64,000 nt of DNA from Gamsiella multidivaricata. Lineage: Eukaryota > Mortierellomycota > Mortierellomycetes > Mortierellales > Mortierellaceae. Of this stretch, positions 50,230 to 62,788 are shown piece after piece. The stretch's first letter is position 1. Every line of letters begins with the position of its first letter. The DNA lies in NCBI RefSeq assembly GCF_025024155.1, contig NW_026251756.1, positions 62,001-126,000 on the forward strand, given 5' to 3'. A program made the translations under genes and the position numbers. The notes under the pieces were generated by a model. That model searched no databases. It was not told where the DNA came from and saw only the letters and a list, made by a program, of their open reading frames with translations.

Positions 50230-53200
50230 ATGAAGGGCCTGAAGGGTGTCTTGACAAGAAACAAGTCGAAAACCACCAATAACGCCACCAGCACCAGCAC
50301 CACCAGCACCAGCCCGAGTGCCGACTCTTCCACGACCACAGTCCTTGCTGCAACCGAAGCTCTCGAGCCATCCTCCTCTGTTGCTGCCAGCCAGAATCAG
50401 AGCAACCCTATCAACATCCACATCACTAACGGGGCCAGTATCTCACCGAACAGCAGCTCCAACAGCTCCAACAGCTCTAATAACAACTGGAACACGGGCG
50501 ACTCCAGCGGCCTCAATACGAATACGAACACGAGGACGAACACTAACAGCAATATTGGCAGTGGCAGTGGCAGTAACAGCAGCACCAGAAGCCATAACCA
50601 CACCTCCCAGACACCTGTCGAGGTACACACCAGTGCCACTAACGTCTACGCAAACGTATCAGATACGGCTGCAAGCAATCAAAACAACACCAGCAGCAAC
50701 ATCGACCCCATCAGTGGCAACAGTGGCGGTAGCATGACACACGATCAGCGCGACAGTCATCCTCCAACTATTGTGATCATGAATGCGGAGCCTGTAAGAA
50801 TCGCCCACTAGCACTTTGCTGTGTCATCCACCCTCCTCTTTCTACACACAATCTGTTTTTGTTTTTGTTTTTTTCATATTACCGAGACCAGGGGGGCGGG
50901 GATATTGACTTTGTACTGTCGTTGGTTTCGTTATTGCTATCGTCGTTATTATTTGATACTGTCGCAGCTGTCCTAGTCCGTACCTGTACCTCTGGCTCTG
51001 CAATGTTGTCTTCCTCTAATCCCCCCCTTTTTTTTGCATCCACTCAAGCGTCAATTGTTTATGCGCAATCTTGTATATTCTGTCTTTCCCCTAACCTCTC
51101 GTATCTTTCTGTTTGTGCGCTTGCGTTAGTCCGAATATCACCAGACCGAGGCAACAGTGCAGTTTGCAGGCCATCCATCAGCGACGAGCCCTGCGTCTCC
51201 GTCTGGAAAGGTCGTTGGCGAGAAGGAGGTTCCCAAGAGCGGACCAATTAACAGGATGAAGAACGCACCCAAGGACGCGATTCCTATCAGCAAAACACCT
51301 AGGAGACAGCGATCGTCACGATTTCATGTTACAGAACGTGTTACGCTGGAGAGATTGCAAGCGTTGGATGGCAAGTAGCTCATTCTCTGACCAGAATGAA
51401 TACCGTGTCCATGCCCTGGTTAATATGCAACTAACAACGTTGTCTTCCTATCCTCGCTTGTTTTGGACCGTCTTGAAAAACTCATAGAAGTGGCGCACAT
51501 TGATCGACAGGAATTGTTTTTGCGAAAGATTGGGCAGTGTTCAGTCGTGTTTGATTTCAACGACGCGTCCTCAGAGCTGAAGGGCAAGGAGATTAAGCGC
51601 CAAGCCCTGACAGAAATCCTGGACTACATCACTAACAACAGAGGCGTTATTACTGAACCCGTATATCCAGAGGTCGTGAGCATGGTATGTTCGTCTGACC
51701 ATTGTAATTTCTATTCTGTACGACGCATTATATGCCTCAAATTAACCGCGAATTCTTCTGTTCATAGTTTGCGACCAACCTCTTCAGGACAATCCCGCCG
51801 CAGGTCAATCCCACTGGAGAAGCTTTTGATCCAGAGGAGGATGAGCCTGTATTGGAGTTGGCATGGCCCCATCTGCAGATCGTGTACGAATTCTTTCTTC
51901 GTTTTATTGAATCTCCAGACTTCAACACGAACATGGCAAAGAAGTTCATCGATCACCACTTCATCCTTCAGGTAAGTCAAAAGGAGGCATTGTACTGCGG
52001 CATCGCCGCATGTCTAAATATCTGCTTTCTGAAACTCAACGTGTCATGCCCTGCTCTATCCCATCAATACGATCATAGCTGTTGGAGCTGTTTGATAGCG
52101 AGGATCCACGCGAGCGCGACTTTTTGAAGACGACACTCCATCGCATTTACGGCAAGTTTCTCAACCTGCGAGCATTTATCCGTCGTTCAATCAACAACGT
52201 GTTTTTCCAGTTCATTTATGAAAAGGAAAGACACAACGGCATCGCAGAACTGCTGGAGATCTTGGGAAGGTATGAACAAGTCGCTCGCAGGAAGGATTTC
52301 TTCTCGTCATATTTCAAGATGCTGCTATGCAATTGGATCTGTCACGTATCCTTTTTTTTTTTTTTTTTGGACTGACATATCCTAATTTATTTGTTAACCT
52401 TTCAGCATCATCAACGGATTCGCGTTGCCACTGAAAGAGGAACACAAGACGTTCCTCACAAAAGTGCTTCTACCCCTTCACAAAGCAAGATCCTTGACAC
52501 TGTATCACCCACAACTGGCCTACTGTGTGGTGCAATTTTTGGAAAAGGATCCGGCATTAACAGAAGAGGTAACGTATTGGCAGCACTTTTTTTTTTTTTT
52601 TGAAGACCCCTGTGCATGTTTTACTTGTTACAAAACTCACCCTAGATGCATTGAATAGGTTGTTCACGGACTTTTGAGGTTCTGGCCCAAGGTCAACAGC
52701 CCCAAGGAAGTTATGTTTTTAAATGAAATTGAGGAGATTTTGGATGTTATCGAGCCCTCGGAGTTTGTCAAAATCGAGGGTCCATTGTTCACGCAGATTG
52801 CGCGCTGCGTCTCAAGCCCCCACTTCCAGGTATGGTCCCTACTAATCTATGGTGTACTGCGACTCTGACGCGTTCATCCATGCGAGCATCACCACTACCA
52901 CCACCACCGCAGTCAACTCAATTATCTTGTTACGAATGACATTACTTATACTAGGTTGCTGAAAGGGCGCTATACTACTGGAACAACGAGTACATTGTTA
53001 ACTTGATCCATGACAACGCGAACGAGATCTTGCCAATTGTATTCCAGTCTCTTTATAAAAACTCGAAAACACATTGGAACAGGTAGATACTGTTGTAATG
53101 CGGTCAACCTACTTGATTGATGCTGTAGTTCAATCACTCACCGTTATTGTACCTTTAATAGGACCATTCACGGCCTTGTATTCAATGCGCTCAAGCTGTT

Positions 53201-53842
53201 CATGGATGCAACCCCCAAGCTGTTTGATGAGTGCACGAGCCACTATCGTCAAGCACGCCAAAAGTAAGTCGGCCTTCGGTGCTCACAAGGCTTCATACGA
53301 AAACGAAGAATGAGACCATTCGTAAATACTGATTACTTTATTCTGTGCTCTCGTATAATAGCGACCGCAAGCGCCTTCAAGACAGAGAGGAGACGTGGCA
53401 GCAGCTGGAGCATCTGGCGGCCGAGAACTATGCTAATCTCTCGGCACAAGGTGCTGTATCGGCGCCACTTCCACCTTCAGCAGAACCTGTCTCAGTTCCA
53501 CTCGGTAACGTAGCATGGGCGATGCCGCCTACTACAACTGTCAGCTCTGCTTAGCTATTATCCTAATCGTCGTCTCTATACTTGTATAAATTAGAGCCGT
53601 TTGATCAAGGCGATGCTGCGGATGAAGCTGATGAAGAGCTTTTGGAGAACGGAGGAGCGGAACAGGACCTCTACAGCGGCGATTTGCAGACATTTGATAA
53701 CAGTGGTCCAGTTTTTCACCAGTTCCGCCGAAAGTCGATTATACCAGTGGACGAGACAGTTTTGGACGAACTGTCGCGCCACCGCAGTCTAGAAGAGGTA
53801 CTGGATATGCAGCGCACGTCAGCCAATGCCGAGAACGAGTAG
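50230..53842 (+). CDS. RTS1: PP2A regulatory subunit B56 (Rts1-type)
   Basis: Targets PP2A to substrates including centromeric cohesin and spindle-position regulators. Eleven exons: 50230-50793, 51130-51370, 51488-51684, 51768-51971, 52079-52269, 52406-52568, 52659-52829, 52955-53082, 53162-53263, 53362-53504 and 53595-53842; 783 residues. The N-terminal 250 residues are Ser/Thr/Asn-rich and disordered. The B56 HEAT-like fold runs from [18 protein letters not shown] through [110 protein letters not shown] and [10 protein letters not shown]. Intron 2 has a GC donor (GCAAGT at 51371) with an AG acceptor. The acidic C-terminal extension is longer than in animal B56. Nothing suggests inactivity. 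Confidence 0.95.
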
Positions 53843-54429
53843 ACTGAGGGAGGAGACAGCAGCAGGGGAAGCAGTTGGCCGTGCTGTCATTGGAAAGGAG
53901 CCATGGTTGGATACCCATTTGTAGGAGAGAGAGTGACAGAGGCCGTGAGAGATGCAGACGACGCCATGTCCTGGAAGAAGTGGATCATCAGGGAAGTTCT
54001 TCAGAGCGAACTCGGGATTGCAGGTCGGAGGTGGAGACAAGATGGAGAAGAACAATCGCCTCAACCCCTTATAGACTTGTCGAAAATAAAATTAGACATA
54101 ACTGATTGCTTCTCCATATCTGTGGCCAATGTATTACGTGTTAAGTTGAGGAATGAGCGAGGTGCCTGGCACTGCTTGATACGGATGCGAGCTGAGTCTC
54201 TCCGTTCCAGAAAAGAATAGCAAGGTGGGCATGTCCAGCTACCATACACAGCAATGCATAATTATGGAGGGCTTTCTCCTCGTGCATCAGAGTGCACAGA
54301 AGCCGATTTTTGTTTCTTGGTCTGTCGGTGTCATTTTCAAAGACATCCAAGACTATTGCTGCTGTGCTTCATACATTTCATTGAGGAGTCTACTGAGGCT
54401 GTTTTTGGAGTCCTTTTGGCGATCGTGAT

Positions 54430-55100
54430 TCACCTCGAGCCTGCAGGAGCCGCATTGCTTCCCGCGGTCTCCCGCTTGCCTCGGTTGGTTTCGCTTTTAT
54501 CGATATGGAAAACAATGTCGCCTGCGTCCAAGTCAATAATGCACTTTCGGACTCAAGTCTCAACTAGAATGTCACCGGTGCCGCCTGGATGTCCTCTCCA
54601 TGACATTTCCTTGTGCGTGTCTCAAGCCCGGTCGCGCTTTGTGCGCGTCAGTGCTACTGCAGCTGCCACTTTTCGTTCTGCTTGTCGATTTGGATAACTG
54701 TGATATCTTGCTGGCGCGCTGACTTGGTCTTGTAAGCGTAACCTAGTACAGCTATAACCGACGCTGCCCAGGGCTTTCTAGCTGGTGTTCACGATAAAAA
54801 GAATTGTTAGCTAAGACATCGATTTGCAACGCCATTGGAACATATTAGAGAAAACGATGCTTAGCTTGACGATAGCTCAAGCTCAAGTTGTGTCTTGCGC
54901 AGCTCTCGCGTTCTTTTTGTAGCCTCTCTTTATTCAAGAGGACGCGCCCAACGCGCCTTCGTTTTCCATGTGTCGATAGTGGTTTGCAGACTATGGGTCT
55001 GCTGGTGTGCTCCTCAAAGAACCAGCCATCGCAGTCGTAGATTGCTCCAGAATCCTTTCCTAGGATCAGGGCCACCTGACAGACCCTTGACCATGATGTC
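54430..55100 (-). pseudogene. Possible degenerate minus-strand gene
   Basis: Read on the minus strand, three neighbouring segments look like normal-composition protein but cannot be joined without damage. They are ILGKDSGAIYDCDGWFFEEH with a charged coil after it (about 55070-54870), which needs a one-base shift to continue into RELRKTQLELELSSS; SARQQDITVIQIDKQNEKWQ (about 54715-54650); and VRKCIIDLDAGDIVFHIDKS (about 54560-54495), preceded by GGTGDILVET and an in-frame TGA. I do not recognise the family. Introns could explain part of the pattern, so this is a weak call. Confidence 0.25.
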
Positions 55101-56086
55101 TCCGCCCCTAGACTCACAGTCTACTGTCTTATGCGCTGGTGAGCGATCCTTCGCACGACCGTAGCCGAGCCCCTCGAGGACGATCTTGGAGGAGGGAAAG
55201 TGCAGAGTGGGGAGAGGAAGGAAGGAGAAGCGTCTCCAGCACAAGTGAGTTCAGTGCCGCGCAATTTGACGCGAAAAATACCTCGCCGAAAGTTGTGTAC
55301 AAAAGAAAGATGAATCTTCACACAAAGTGCGCTCTGCGGATGCAAAAAAAAAAAAGGCTGGTGGTACTTCTCTATCTTATGAAAGGTGTGGTGTCCCAGA
55401 CGCATGAAGGTGCCTTTGCAGGGAGCGATGCATCCATTCTTATGCTGCCAACGATTACTCATAGCATCATGGCATGTCGTGCTTCATACAAAAAAATAGT
55501 CGCTGTCCTACTATGAGAGCGGCCAAAATTCACACTCCTATTCGATATGGTCGGCTGCGTTGATTAGCTAACCGACTCTTGAGGACTCAGAGCAGTCGAA
55601 GAAGCAGGATGTCTGCAGCGCTGTTTTGATTACGTGTGTGCCAGGAAAACTTCTTCTTTGATCGCTGTAAAATACGGTTGGAAGTTCACTTCAACAGCAT
55701 TACTGAATAAAAGTCATGCACTGTCTCATACATGCAAATTGACTGCTGTGCTTTTGAACAAAGGGTCCCACAATTGCAAATGGATGAACATGGTCCAACG
55801 GTTTGATCAATTGTTCCGAGTGACTACCTCCTTCCAGTATAAAAAGACCATTCTTCTCCCTTCTCTTCTTCCTCATAAATGGCTCAGACCTCAATGGTCC
55901 TAGACAATGGCTAGCGGAATGCAATGACCTTTTTGGTACGCACTCTTCCCCTGAAAGTCTCCAGCGTGAACGTGACGCGCACTCTAATCCCCGCACACAA
56001 TGGGTAGACAGGGACACTTAATGATGGGGTCGGGCACGCGTACCTAGGAGCGAGCAGAAGCACCAGAGTTGTTGACCATCTGAGGA

Positions 56087-56152
56087 TCGAATCGCATTAT
56101 ATCGCGCGGTAATGCGAATTAATTTTTGAAGGCCCCCTTTGGGGCCTTATTC
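56087..56152 (+). other. Hairpin - AATTTTTG - hairpin structured segment
   Basis: A stem with CGCATTA pairing to TAATGCG (loop of ten), then AATTTTTG, then a GC-rich hairpin of GGCCCC and GGGGCC with a CTTT loop. That order resembles the 3' end of an Sm-class small nuclear RNA, but none of the U1, U2, U4, U5, U11 or U12 signature sequences is seen upstream. It could also be a chance structure. Confidence 0.25.
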
Positions 56153-56166
56153 TCTTTACTCCACTA

Positions 56167-56167
<1 letters not shown>

Positions 56168-56197
<30 letters not shown>
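56168..56197. repeat. poly(A) tract, 30 nt
   Basis: A30 followed by AAAAG-type repeats, about 15 bp beyond the GC-rich hairpin. Confidence 0.9.
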
Positions 56198-56212
<15 letters not shown>

Positions 56213-57007
56213 AGAAAAAGAAAACGACACAAGTGTAGGAAAAGGGAGTTCATGGGGAGCAAGACAGGAGCCTGATGCAACGCTCATGTTGCTTTCTGCA
56301 TTCATCCTGAATTAGATCACCTCGCAACTTATACGGTACTCTATTGGGCGGAGTCTATCTGTCTCGAATTTCTGTCCAGTATGTCGACACACGCGCCGAA
56401 GGAGCCCACGACGCAGCACGCAATAAATTCGCGCGCCAAGCAGGCGTCTCTTTTTGTTTGAAAAAACCTCCCATGGCTTCTATTCCCAGCTGTGATTGTC
56501 CTGTCTTTTGTTCGGTTTGCGTCGATATTCGTGGTTCCGTTGCTTCGTTAGACAGCAAGGTCTTGGTATCATGGCATGTTGGCACATGCATTTTTTTTTT
56601 TCGGAAAACATTATGATGCGGATTTGTCTGCCAAAGGCCATACGACCCTGGTCCAAGGAAAACTATACGTTAGCATTACCACCCTCAGTGAATATTCTTT
56701 CCAACAAAAGGCTACCTCCAATGAAAGGCGAGCGTAGCAATCATAGTGAGATAAATAACAATGGAGTACAGGAGTTGTGAAGGGTACAATGGTAGGAAAC
56801 GGATGTTCAGCATCAATGAGATGACAGACGACAGGTGGTATGCCGACACGGCGAATAATGAGTTGCTTGTGATGGCATGGCCATGGAAAGAGTCTCAGAA
56901 AGATGCTGGAGAATAGAACGTAGGAGTCTACGGTGCTAAATCGGTGGCAGATCCCTCCCAAGAGGGGCACGACTGGCCTAAAAGCACCCTAAAAGAAAGA
57001 AAGAAAA

Positions 57008-57417
57008 AGATGAGGGTGGGTTGAGGAGCTGTGTAGAGGAAGGAGCAGCAAGGCGAACACAGAAGTTGGAAAAGACCCTCATTTATCTCATAGACAGGTG
57101 TTTGCACAACCGATCGCACAGGGCTTTTGTGCAAGACCCAGCCTTGCTCGATCGTCTTCTATAGCAGGTGGCCAACCTGGTATTAGACCTAGGGAATGTC
57201 TGATAAGTCTTAGTGCCTAGAGACCTGACATCCTCATTTCGCCTCGCCTGAGAACGCAGACGCGTCCAGAACGCAGAACTCTCTTTTCCACAGACCAGGG
57301 CAGATGTCCTATTGGCTGCACATACATTTTAGTGGCGTCTGATGAACATTGGAAAAAGAAGCCGATGTCCCTGGTTGCAGCGGCAGTCTTTCAGGCTCCA
57401 CATACCATAGTATAGCT
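57008..57417. repeat. dispersed repeat, copy B
   Basis: Second copy of the repeat at 10984-11385, same orientation. It is bordered on the left by an AAAG-rich tract where copy A has A36. Relative to copy A it contains an extra block around 57229-57262 that partly duplicates AGAACGCAGA, and lacks the T25 expansion. Both copies lie in gene-poor stretches. Confidence 0.8.
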
Positions 57418-57644
57418 GCATCCTTGTACAAAAACGATAATACTTTATTATCCAAAAGCTATGGTCCCGTATCGTTTGGGATGATCAGCTTTCCGGATGA
57501 GTAGATGCTGCTCATATCAATTTCTTTTGAAGTGTAGGCCGGTGCTTTATTTCCAATCTAATATGTAATTCCTACCATGTAGCCCACAAAAAAACGTACT
57601 GATCGTTTTTATAGGAACTCCATCGTCCTTTCCCTAAATTTGCA

Positions 57645-60600
57645 ATGAACAGGAACAGGAGCAGGAACGAAGCCAGGGAGAGCGACGACAGCGAGAGCGA
57701 TAGCCGGGAAGAGGAGAACGAAGAGCAACTTCTATCCTCGGAGACCCAACAGCTGGGCCAGGCGAACCACCCTGACGATGAACCAACAGACCACAACAAA
57801 ACCAGCGGCAGCAGCAGCAGAAAGGGCGACAAAGCTATGGTAAGGGAGGCGCGTCAGGCAGGTCCTAAACCGCTCCCTCGCCTTTCAACATCTTTGGGTT
57901 CCCAGTTCACCATACACGGGAACCCGTCCTCCTCAGTCCTTCCGAGAGCTCCGACATTCAGCAATGGCGTAGGTTCATCGTTCGTCGACACAATGACTCA
58001 ACAACTCTCTATCCACGTGGAACAACCTGTCGGGAGCATGAGTATCTCGCCTAGCAGCCGTGATGTCGTACTTGCAGCGTAAGATGGCAAAGTCGTTCGA
58101 TGTCCTTGCGCTCAGCCTCAGCTGATCACTAACGGTATTCGATACAACATTCTTTCACGATTATGAACGTTTTACAGGAGGAAAGGACTTTTCATCATTG
58201 ATCTTGAGAACCCATATGAACCACCTCGGCTACTTCATCATCTGACAAAATGGGAGGTGGCAGACGTACAGTGGAACCCACACTTCAGTCGAGAAAACTG
58301 GATCGCATCCACGGTAAGTGCTCAACTAACTCTAATCTGGCATACCGCACAGCACGGTCTTCTCCACAGCATGGCTTTATAACGGTGCCTATGCTACTTT
58401 TCCGCTTTTATCAGTCAAATCAAAAGGCACTCATCTGGAATTTGAGCCATAACGCACCGCGCGCAGTTGAGCTCATCCTACATGCGCATAACAGAGCCAT
58501 TAGCGATATCAATTGGTCGCCGTTTCATCCAGATCTCCTTGCAACATGTTCAGTAGACACGTTTGTTCATCTGTGGGATCTCAGGACACCAAAGAAGCCC
58601 GTTAACTCGTTTTGCGCATGGACTGGTAAGCAGAGTTCGCATTTGAAGGAGCAGCTAATGTGTTACATTGGCGGTATACGAATATGAATATCGATCCAAC
58701 GGTATTTCTCATTTCATGTAGCTGCTGCAACAGTTGTCAAGTTCAACAGAAAGGATGAGTACACGCTTGCATCAGCACACGACACCAAGGTGGAAGTTTG
58801 GGATACCAGGAAAGGATCTTCCCCATACATTAGCATTCCGGCTCACAAGCAAAAGATCAATGGTATTGATTGGAGTCGTAAGCACAGGAATCATATCGTC
58901 ACCTGCAGTTTGGACAAGACCATAAAATTCTGGGACATTGACAATCCTAGTCAGCCTCACAAGGTGATTGCGACCAAATCCCCCGTTTGGCGTGCAAGGC
59001 ATACTCCATTTGGTCATGGCATTTTGACAATGCCTCAGAGAACCGAAACGGCGCTTTTACTTTGGAATCGGGACCATTCGGAGGAGCCTGTTTGCAAATT
59101 TGAGGGCCATACAGACACGGTTAAGGAGTTTGTCTGGCGTGTGCGCAAAGCTGGAGACGAAACACTTTTTCAGCTGGTTACCTGGTCCAAGGACCAACAT
59201 CTTCGATTGTGGCCAATAAGCGACAAGATGTTGGAGGCCATGGATCACAAAGCGACAACGCCTATCGACGTTGCACCATATCCACCAATGTATGAAAACA
59301 TGTCGTTCAGGGACCCGCCACCTCAAAATATGACGGCAACACCATCGAGGGCACTATCGACGCTACGCGTCCTAGCTGGCAATCGACTCTCTACGATGAC
59401 TCCCTTCAGAACATCGATGTCATCTCGCACAGTGGGTCCTGTGGGTAGCCACGGTGGATATTATAGGGACAGGAAGGCGCCGTCGCCGCTGGTATGGATG
59501 CAGGGTGTTCGGATGGTCAAGCCTAGCGGAGAGCTTGGGCTGCCGGATCGTGCATCACCACAGACTGTTGCTACAGAAATTGCGGCTGTCGGACAAAAGT
59601 TCCAGAACGTCAAGTTTGAAAAGGTCAATGTTGCTGGCAGGACCTGCACAATCAGCCTCAACAGTCTTCGATCAAACGAGGGAGTGTCGTTTCTTCGCGT
59701 CAATATTTCTTTCCCGCAATTCTATCCCAAGAAGGCACCTCCAACATTTGAGATCCAAAAGTCAGGGATGCTGTCAATGGCCACACGTGCTCAAATTGCA
59801 GCCAATCTGGACCATATTGCAGCGACACATGCATCCAGGGGGTTGCCGTGTTTGGAGGCTATCATTCGATGCTTGCTGGGGGAAGACAAACGAGACGAAG
59901 CCTTAGACAAGGGAGATGATTCGGATGAGGAGGACACGATTGTCAACCCGTTACGGAAATCTCGAGGGCGCGATAGCGGTGCGGGAGATAAGAGGGATCA
60001 ACAGGTCCCGTTTCCTTGCCTATGTGGAGCTGTTTTTGCCACTAACGGTAAGGACAAGTCCTTCTCATCTTGGAGCGTACGGAGTTGTGGACTATATTTT
60101 TTCAGTTCTAAATGTTTGCTATTTTTTTCTGTGTAATCGTGGGATATAGGAAAACTTGTTACGTTCTTCTCAAAACTCCGTACACCTCATGCTACGACTA
60201 CCAGTATATCAACGACTGGGCGCAGCAATGCTTTGCTTAAGGCTGCATACACTTACACCCACCCTCGAACATACGCGTCGATGGGTGAATACAAGGCATT
60301 CTCGCGTCTGCCTAGCGGGGCTGAGGGACTGGCAGGAACGGTGTCCAGCTTTGTCGCAGATGCAGACGACCAGGATGACCTCTGGCCCATGCCCAACCTG
60401 TTTACAAAGACCAAACCCAAGCAGGAGCTTGTGCGCGTCACCAGGAAACCAAAAGATCAACCCGTCTATTTCAAAGCGCAGCCGCAATCTCGGAGTACTT
60501 TATACCTCAAGGATATCACGCACTTACTCCCCGTATCTCCGAGATTGGCTGCCGCTTATACGTATGTCGTCGATTCCTGTTTAACAGAACCCTTTGCTTC

Positions 60601-62577
60601 CTTTTTACGTATCAGGAGCTGACGCTTCTTCTTATTCTTGGTATGCCATTTAGGCTGAACGGTGATAATGTATCGGAGATTTGCGAGCAGAACGCGCTGC
60701 AGGCACGATACTTGGGACGTCTGGACTTGTACAAGATTTGGAAGCTGGCAGCGCTAATTCTAACGCTATCTGTACCCATGGATCCTGTCACGTTCGAGAT
60801 GAACAAGACCGAAATTTCCAAAATGAACTCGCAAACACATCCGGACAAACTGTTGGATCTTATGAACCGCTCCAGTCATGCCAAGCAACGTCGCGACAGT
60901 GGCATGGCATTCGTTCCTGTTTTAGAGGATACATTTTACCAAAAGGTCCGATGGGGCACCCATCCCCTGGGAAGGAAATTGGTCGATGTGCTGTAAGTGA
61001 GGCCTATCGTAGTAGGGTTTGTTTCGTGGCTATTTCGTGTGTCTATCATATCCTCATATCAAGATTCTCATTCTTTTCTATCGCCCTAAAAACAGCTTTT
61101 CCTATCTTGAGCGCCACGGGGATATTCAGATGCTGGCACTGCTCTCTTGTGTCTTCAAGGATCCTTTCAGGAACACAATTGCAGTGACAGGCATAACACC
61201 TGTAAGTTAGACGAATTTGGGCAGACGTAACCTTGTAAATGTTGGTAAACATTAGCTAGTTGTGCCAACGAACCACTACATATTACCTGACACACATATA
61301 GCCACAAGCACATTATCGTCCATACCGTCAGTCGCCAATAAGCGATGTACCTGACTACTTCAATAGCCGACAGCCCAGCAACACAAGGTCACTCACTGGG
61401 CTCCCTAGTAATACGACGCCTATGTCCATGGACCAGAGTCCTGTGCGTGCAAGAACACCTGCAACGACAAGGATATCGCCATATCTTAACCGAGTCTCAC
61501 CTACTACCGCGGCATTTGGCACCTCATACTCTTCATCGATGCGAAGAACACCAAGTCGATTATACAATGGAGCCTTGACGTCGCCTCTTACGACACCTTC
61601 ATCACTAAGAGAGGCCTATTCTGACATAAACCCAGGATATGGACCGCTTGTGGCGCCCATCATCACGAATGCCTATGCCACCCAAGCAACCATTGCACAG
61701 GACACTGCAGCATCGTCCACACTAGCATCGGCATCATCAACAATAAGGGATTCAGGACCACCACTGCCATATACACACAGCAAGCGCGACTCTTACAACT
61801 CAGTGCAAGGCACCAGTCCTACGCTGCTCCCGAAATTGGCGCCGATACATCGACGCGAATCGAGCTCCTCTCCATCATCCATTGTTGAGAAGAATGAGCG
61901 GCATACGGTCCGGGCGAGCGGGTTTAAGATGGTGAAGATGAACGGCGGTTTTTTTGACTCGGATGAGACGTAAGCAGAACTGACATTTTTCTTTGCTCAG
62001 TCCGTATACATTTCAACCAATTGTGTCTAAACAGTATCCTACTCTTAATTCTAGGCCGATGAGCATACAACTGCTGGACCCAGCCAAAGAGTCCCAACAC
62101 AACACATGGCGTCTACTATACGCCGAAATGATGTACAGTTGGGGGCTGTTTGAAGCACGCACCGAATTGCTCAAATTCCTGACATCCAAACCTAACATCA
62201 GCTATCGACTCAAGGAGGATGCCTCGCCACTCGAGCGAATCCTAGGGATCGAGAAGCGAGGGCCCCAGATCTTCAACAAGTGCTTTGAATGTGAAAACAG
62301 ACTGTATCCGAGCTATAAGTGCGATTTCTGTAAGCGGATGCGAATCGGGATCAAGTGTACGATCTGTCATATCTCGGTCCGCGGTCGGACCAGCGTCTGT
62401 CTCAAGTGTGCGCATGGCGGGCATTCGGAGCACATGTGGCAATGGTTTGTGCAGGAGCGTAACACGGTCTGTCCTACGGGCTGTGGATGCGAGTGTATGG
62501 TGAATTATGGAGGATGGGCAGGCGGAAAAGAAGTTCCGCTGATGACGAGGCAGGCGCTGCCGCAGGAATCCCTGTAG
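57645..62577 (+). CDS. MTC5: WDR59/Mtc5, GATOR2 (SEACAT) subunit
   Basis: GATOR2 component that opposes GATOR1 and so favours TORC1 activity at the vacuole. Nine exons: 57645-58078, 58178-58313, 58415-58625, 58722-60047, 60150-60561, 60654-60992, 61096-61201, 61302-61969 and 62055-62577; 1384 residues. The order is an acidic N-terminal tail, WD40 repeats (WEVADVQWNPHF, ISDINWSPFHPDLLATCSVD, LWDLRTPKKPV, INGIDWSRKHRNHIVTCSLD, TIKFWDIDNPSQP, LWNRDHSEEPVCKFEGHTD), an RWD domain (VSFLRVNISFPQFYPKKAPP), Ser-rich linkers, and a C-terminal zinc-binding ring (CFECENRLYPSYKCDFCKRM, KCTICHISVRGRTSVCLKCA, GGHSEHMWQWF, CPTGCGCEC). This architecture is WDR59. The last acceptor was chosen at 62052-62054 because the upstream AG leads to a stop. 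Confidence 0.95.
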
Positions 62578-62788
62578 AAACGTGAAGAAAATAAAAACCT
62601 GTATTTGTAGCGCTCATGACTAGAATGATGAACTATTTAGGGCTGACATCTCGAGATAAAAGACATTTCTACATTACGCGACATGATACACAAACATGTC
62701 GTGGTGCATTGTTCTCAGCGAGCAGGTTTTATTTGTAACTTTGCTGTTGACTTGCGCGCTGTATATGTACCGCAGAAGGACATCTTTT

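Larger units (their letters stand above)
53843..57644. other. 3.8-kb gene-poor region with possible relics
   Basis: No intact gene could be supported. Contents in order: a 105-codon open frame directly after the PP2A gene (53903-54220), broken protein-like segments on the minus strand (54.1-55.1 kb), a TATA-like motif and a short actin-related-protein-like start (55838-55914), a hairpin-rich segment (56087-56152), A30 (56168-56197), and dispersed-repeat copy B (57008-57417). Confidence 0.5.

Noticed and set aside
56062..56097. tRNA-like B box (GGATCGAATCG)
   Set aside because: The flanking bases do not pair into a T-arm, and no D-arm or anticodon arm can be drawn.
56087..56152. U5 or U4 snRNA gene
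   Set aside because: The invariant U5 loop (GCCTTTTAC) and the U4 5' stem-loop sequence are absent upstream; only a generic Sm-like 3' end is seen.
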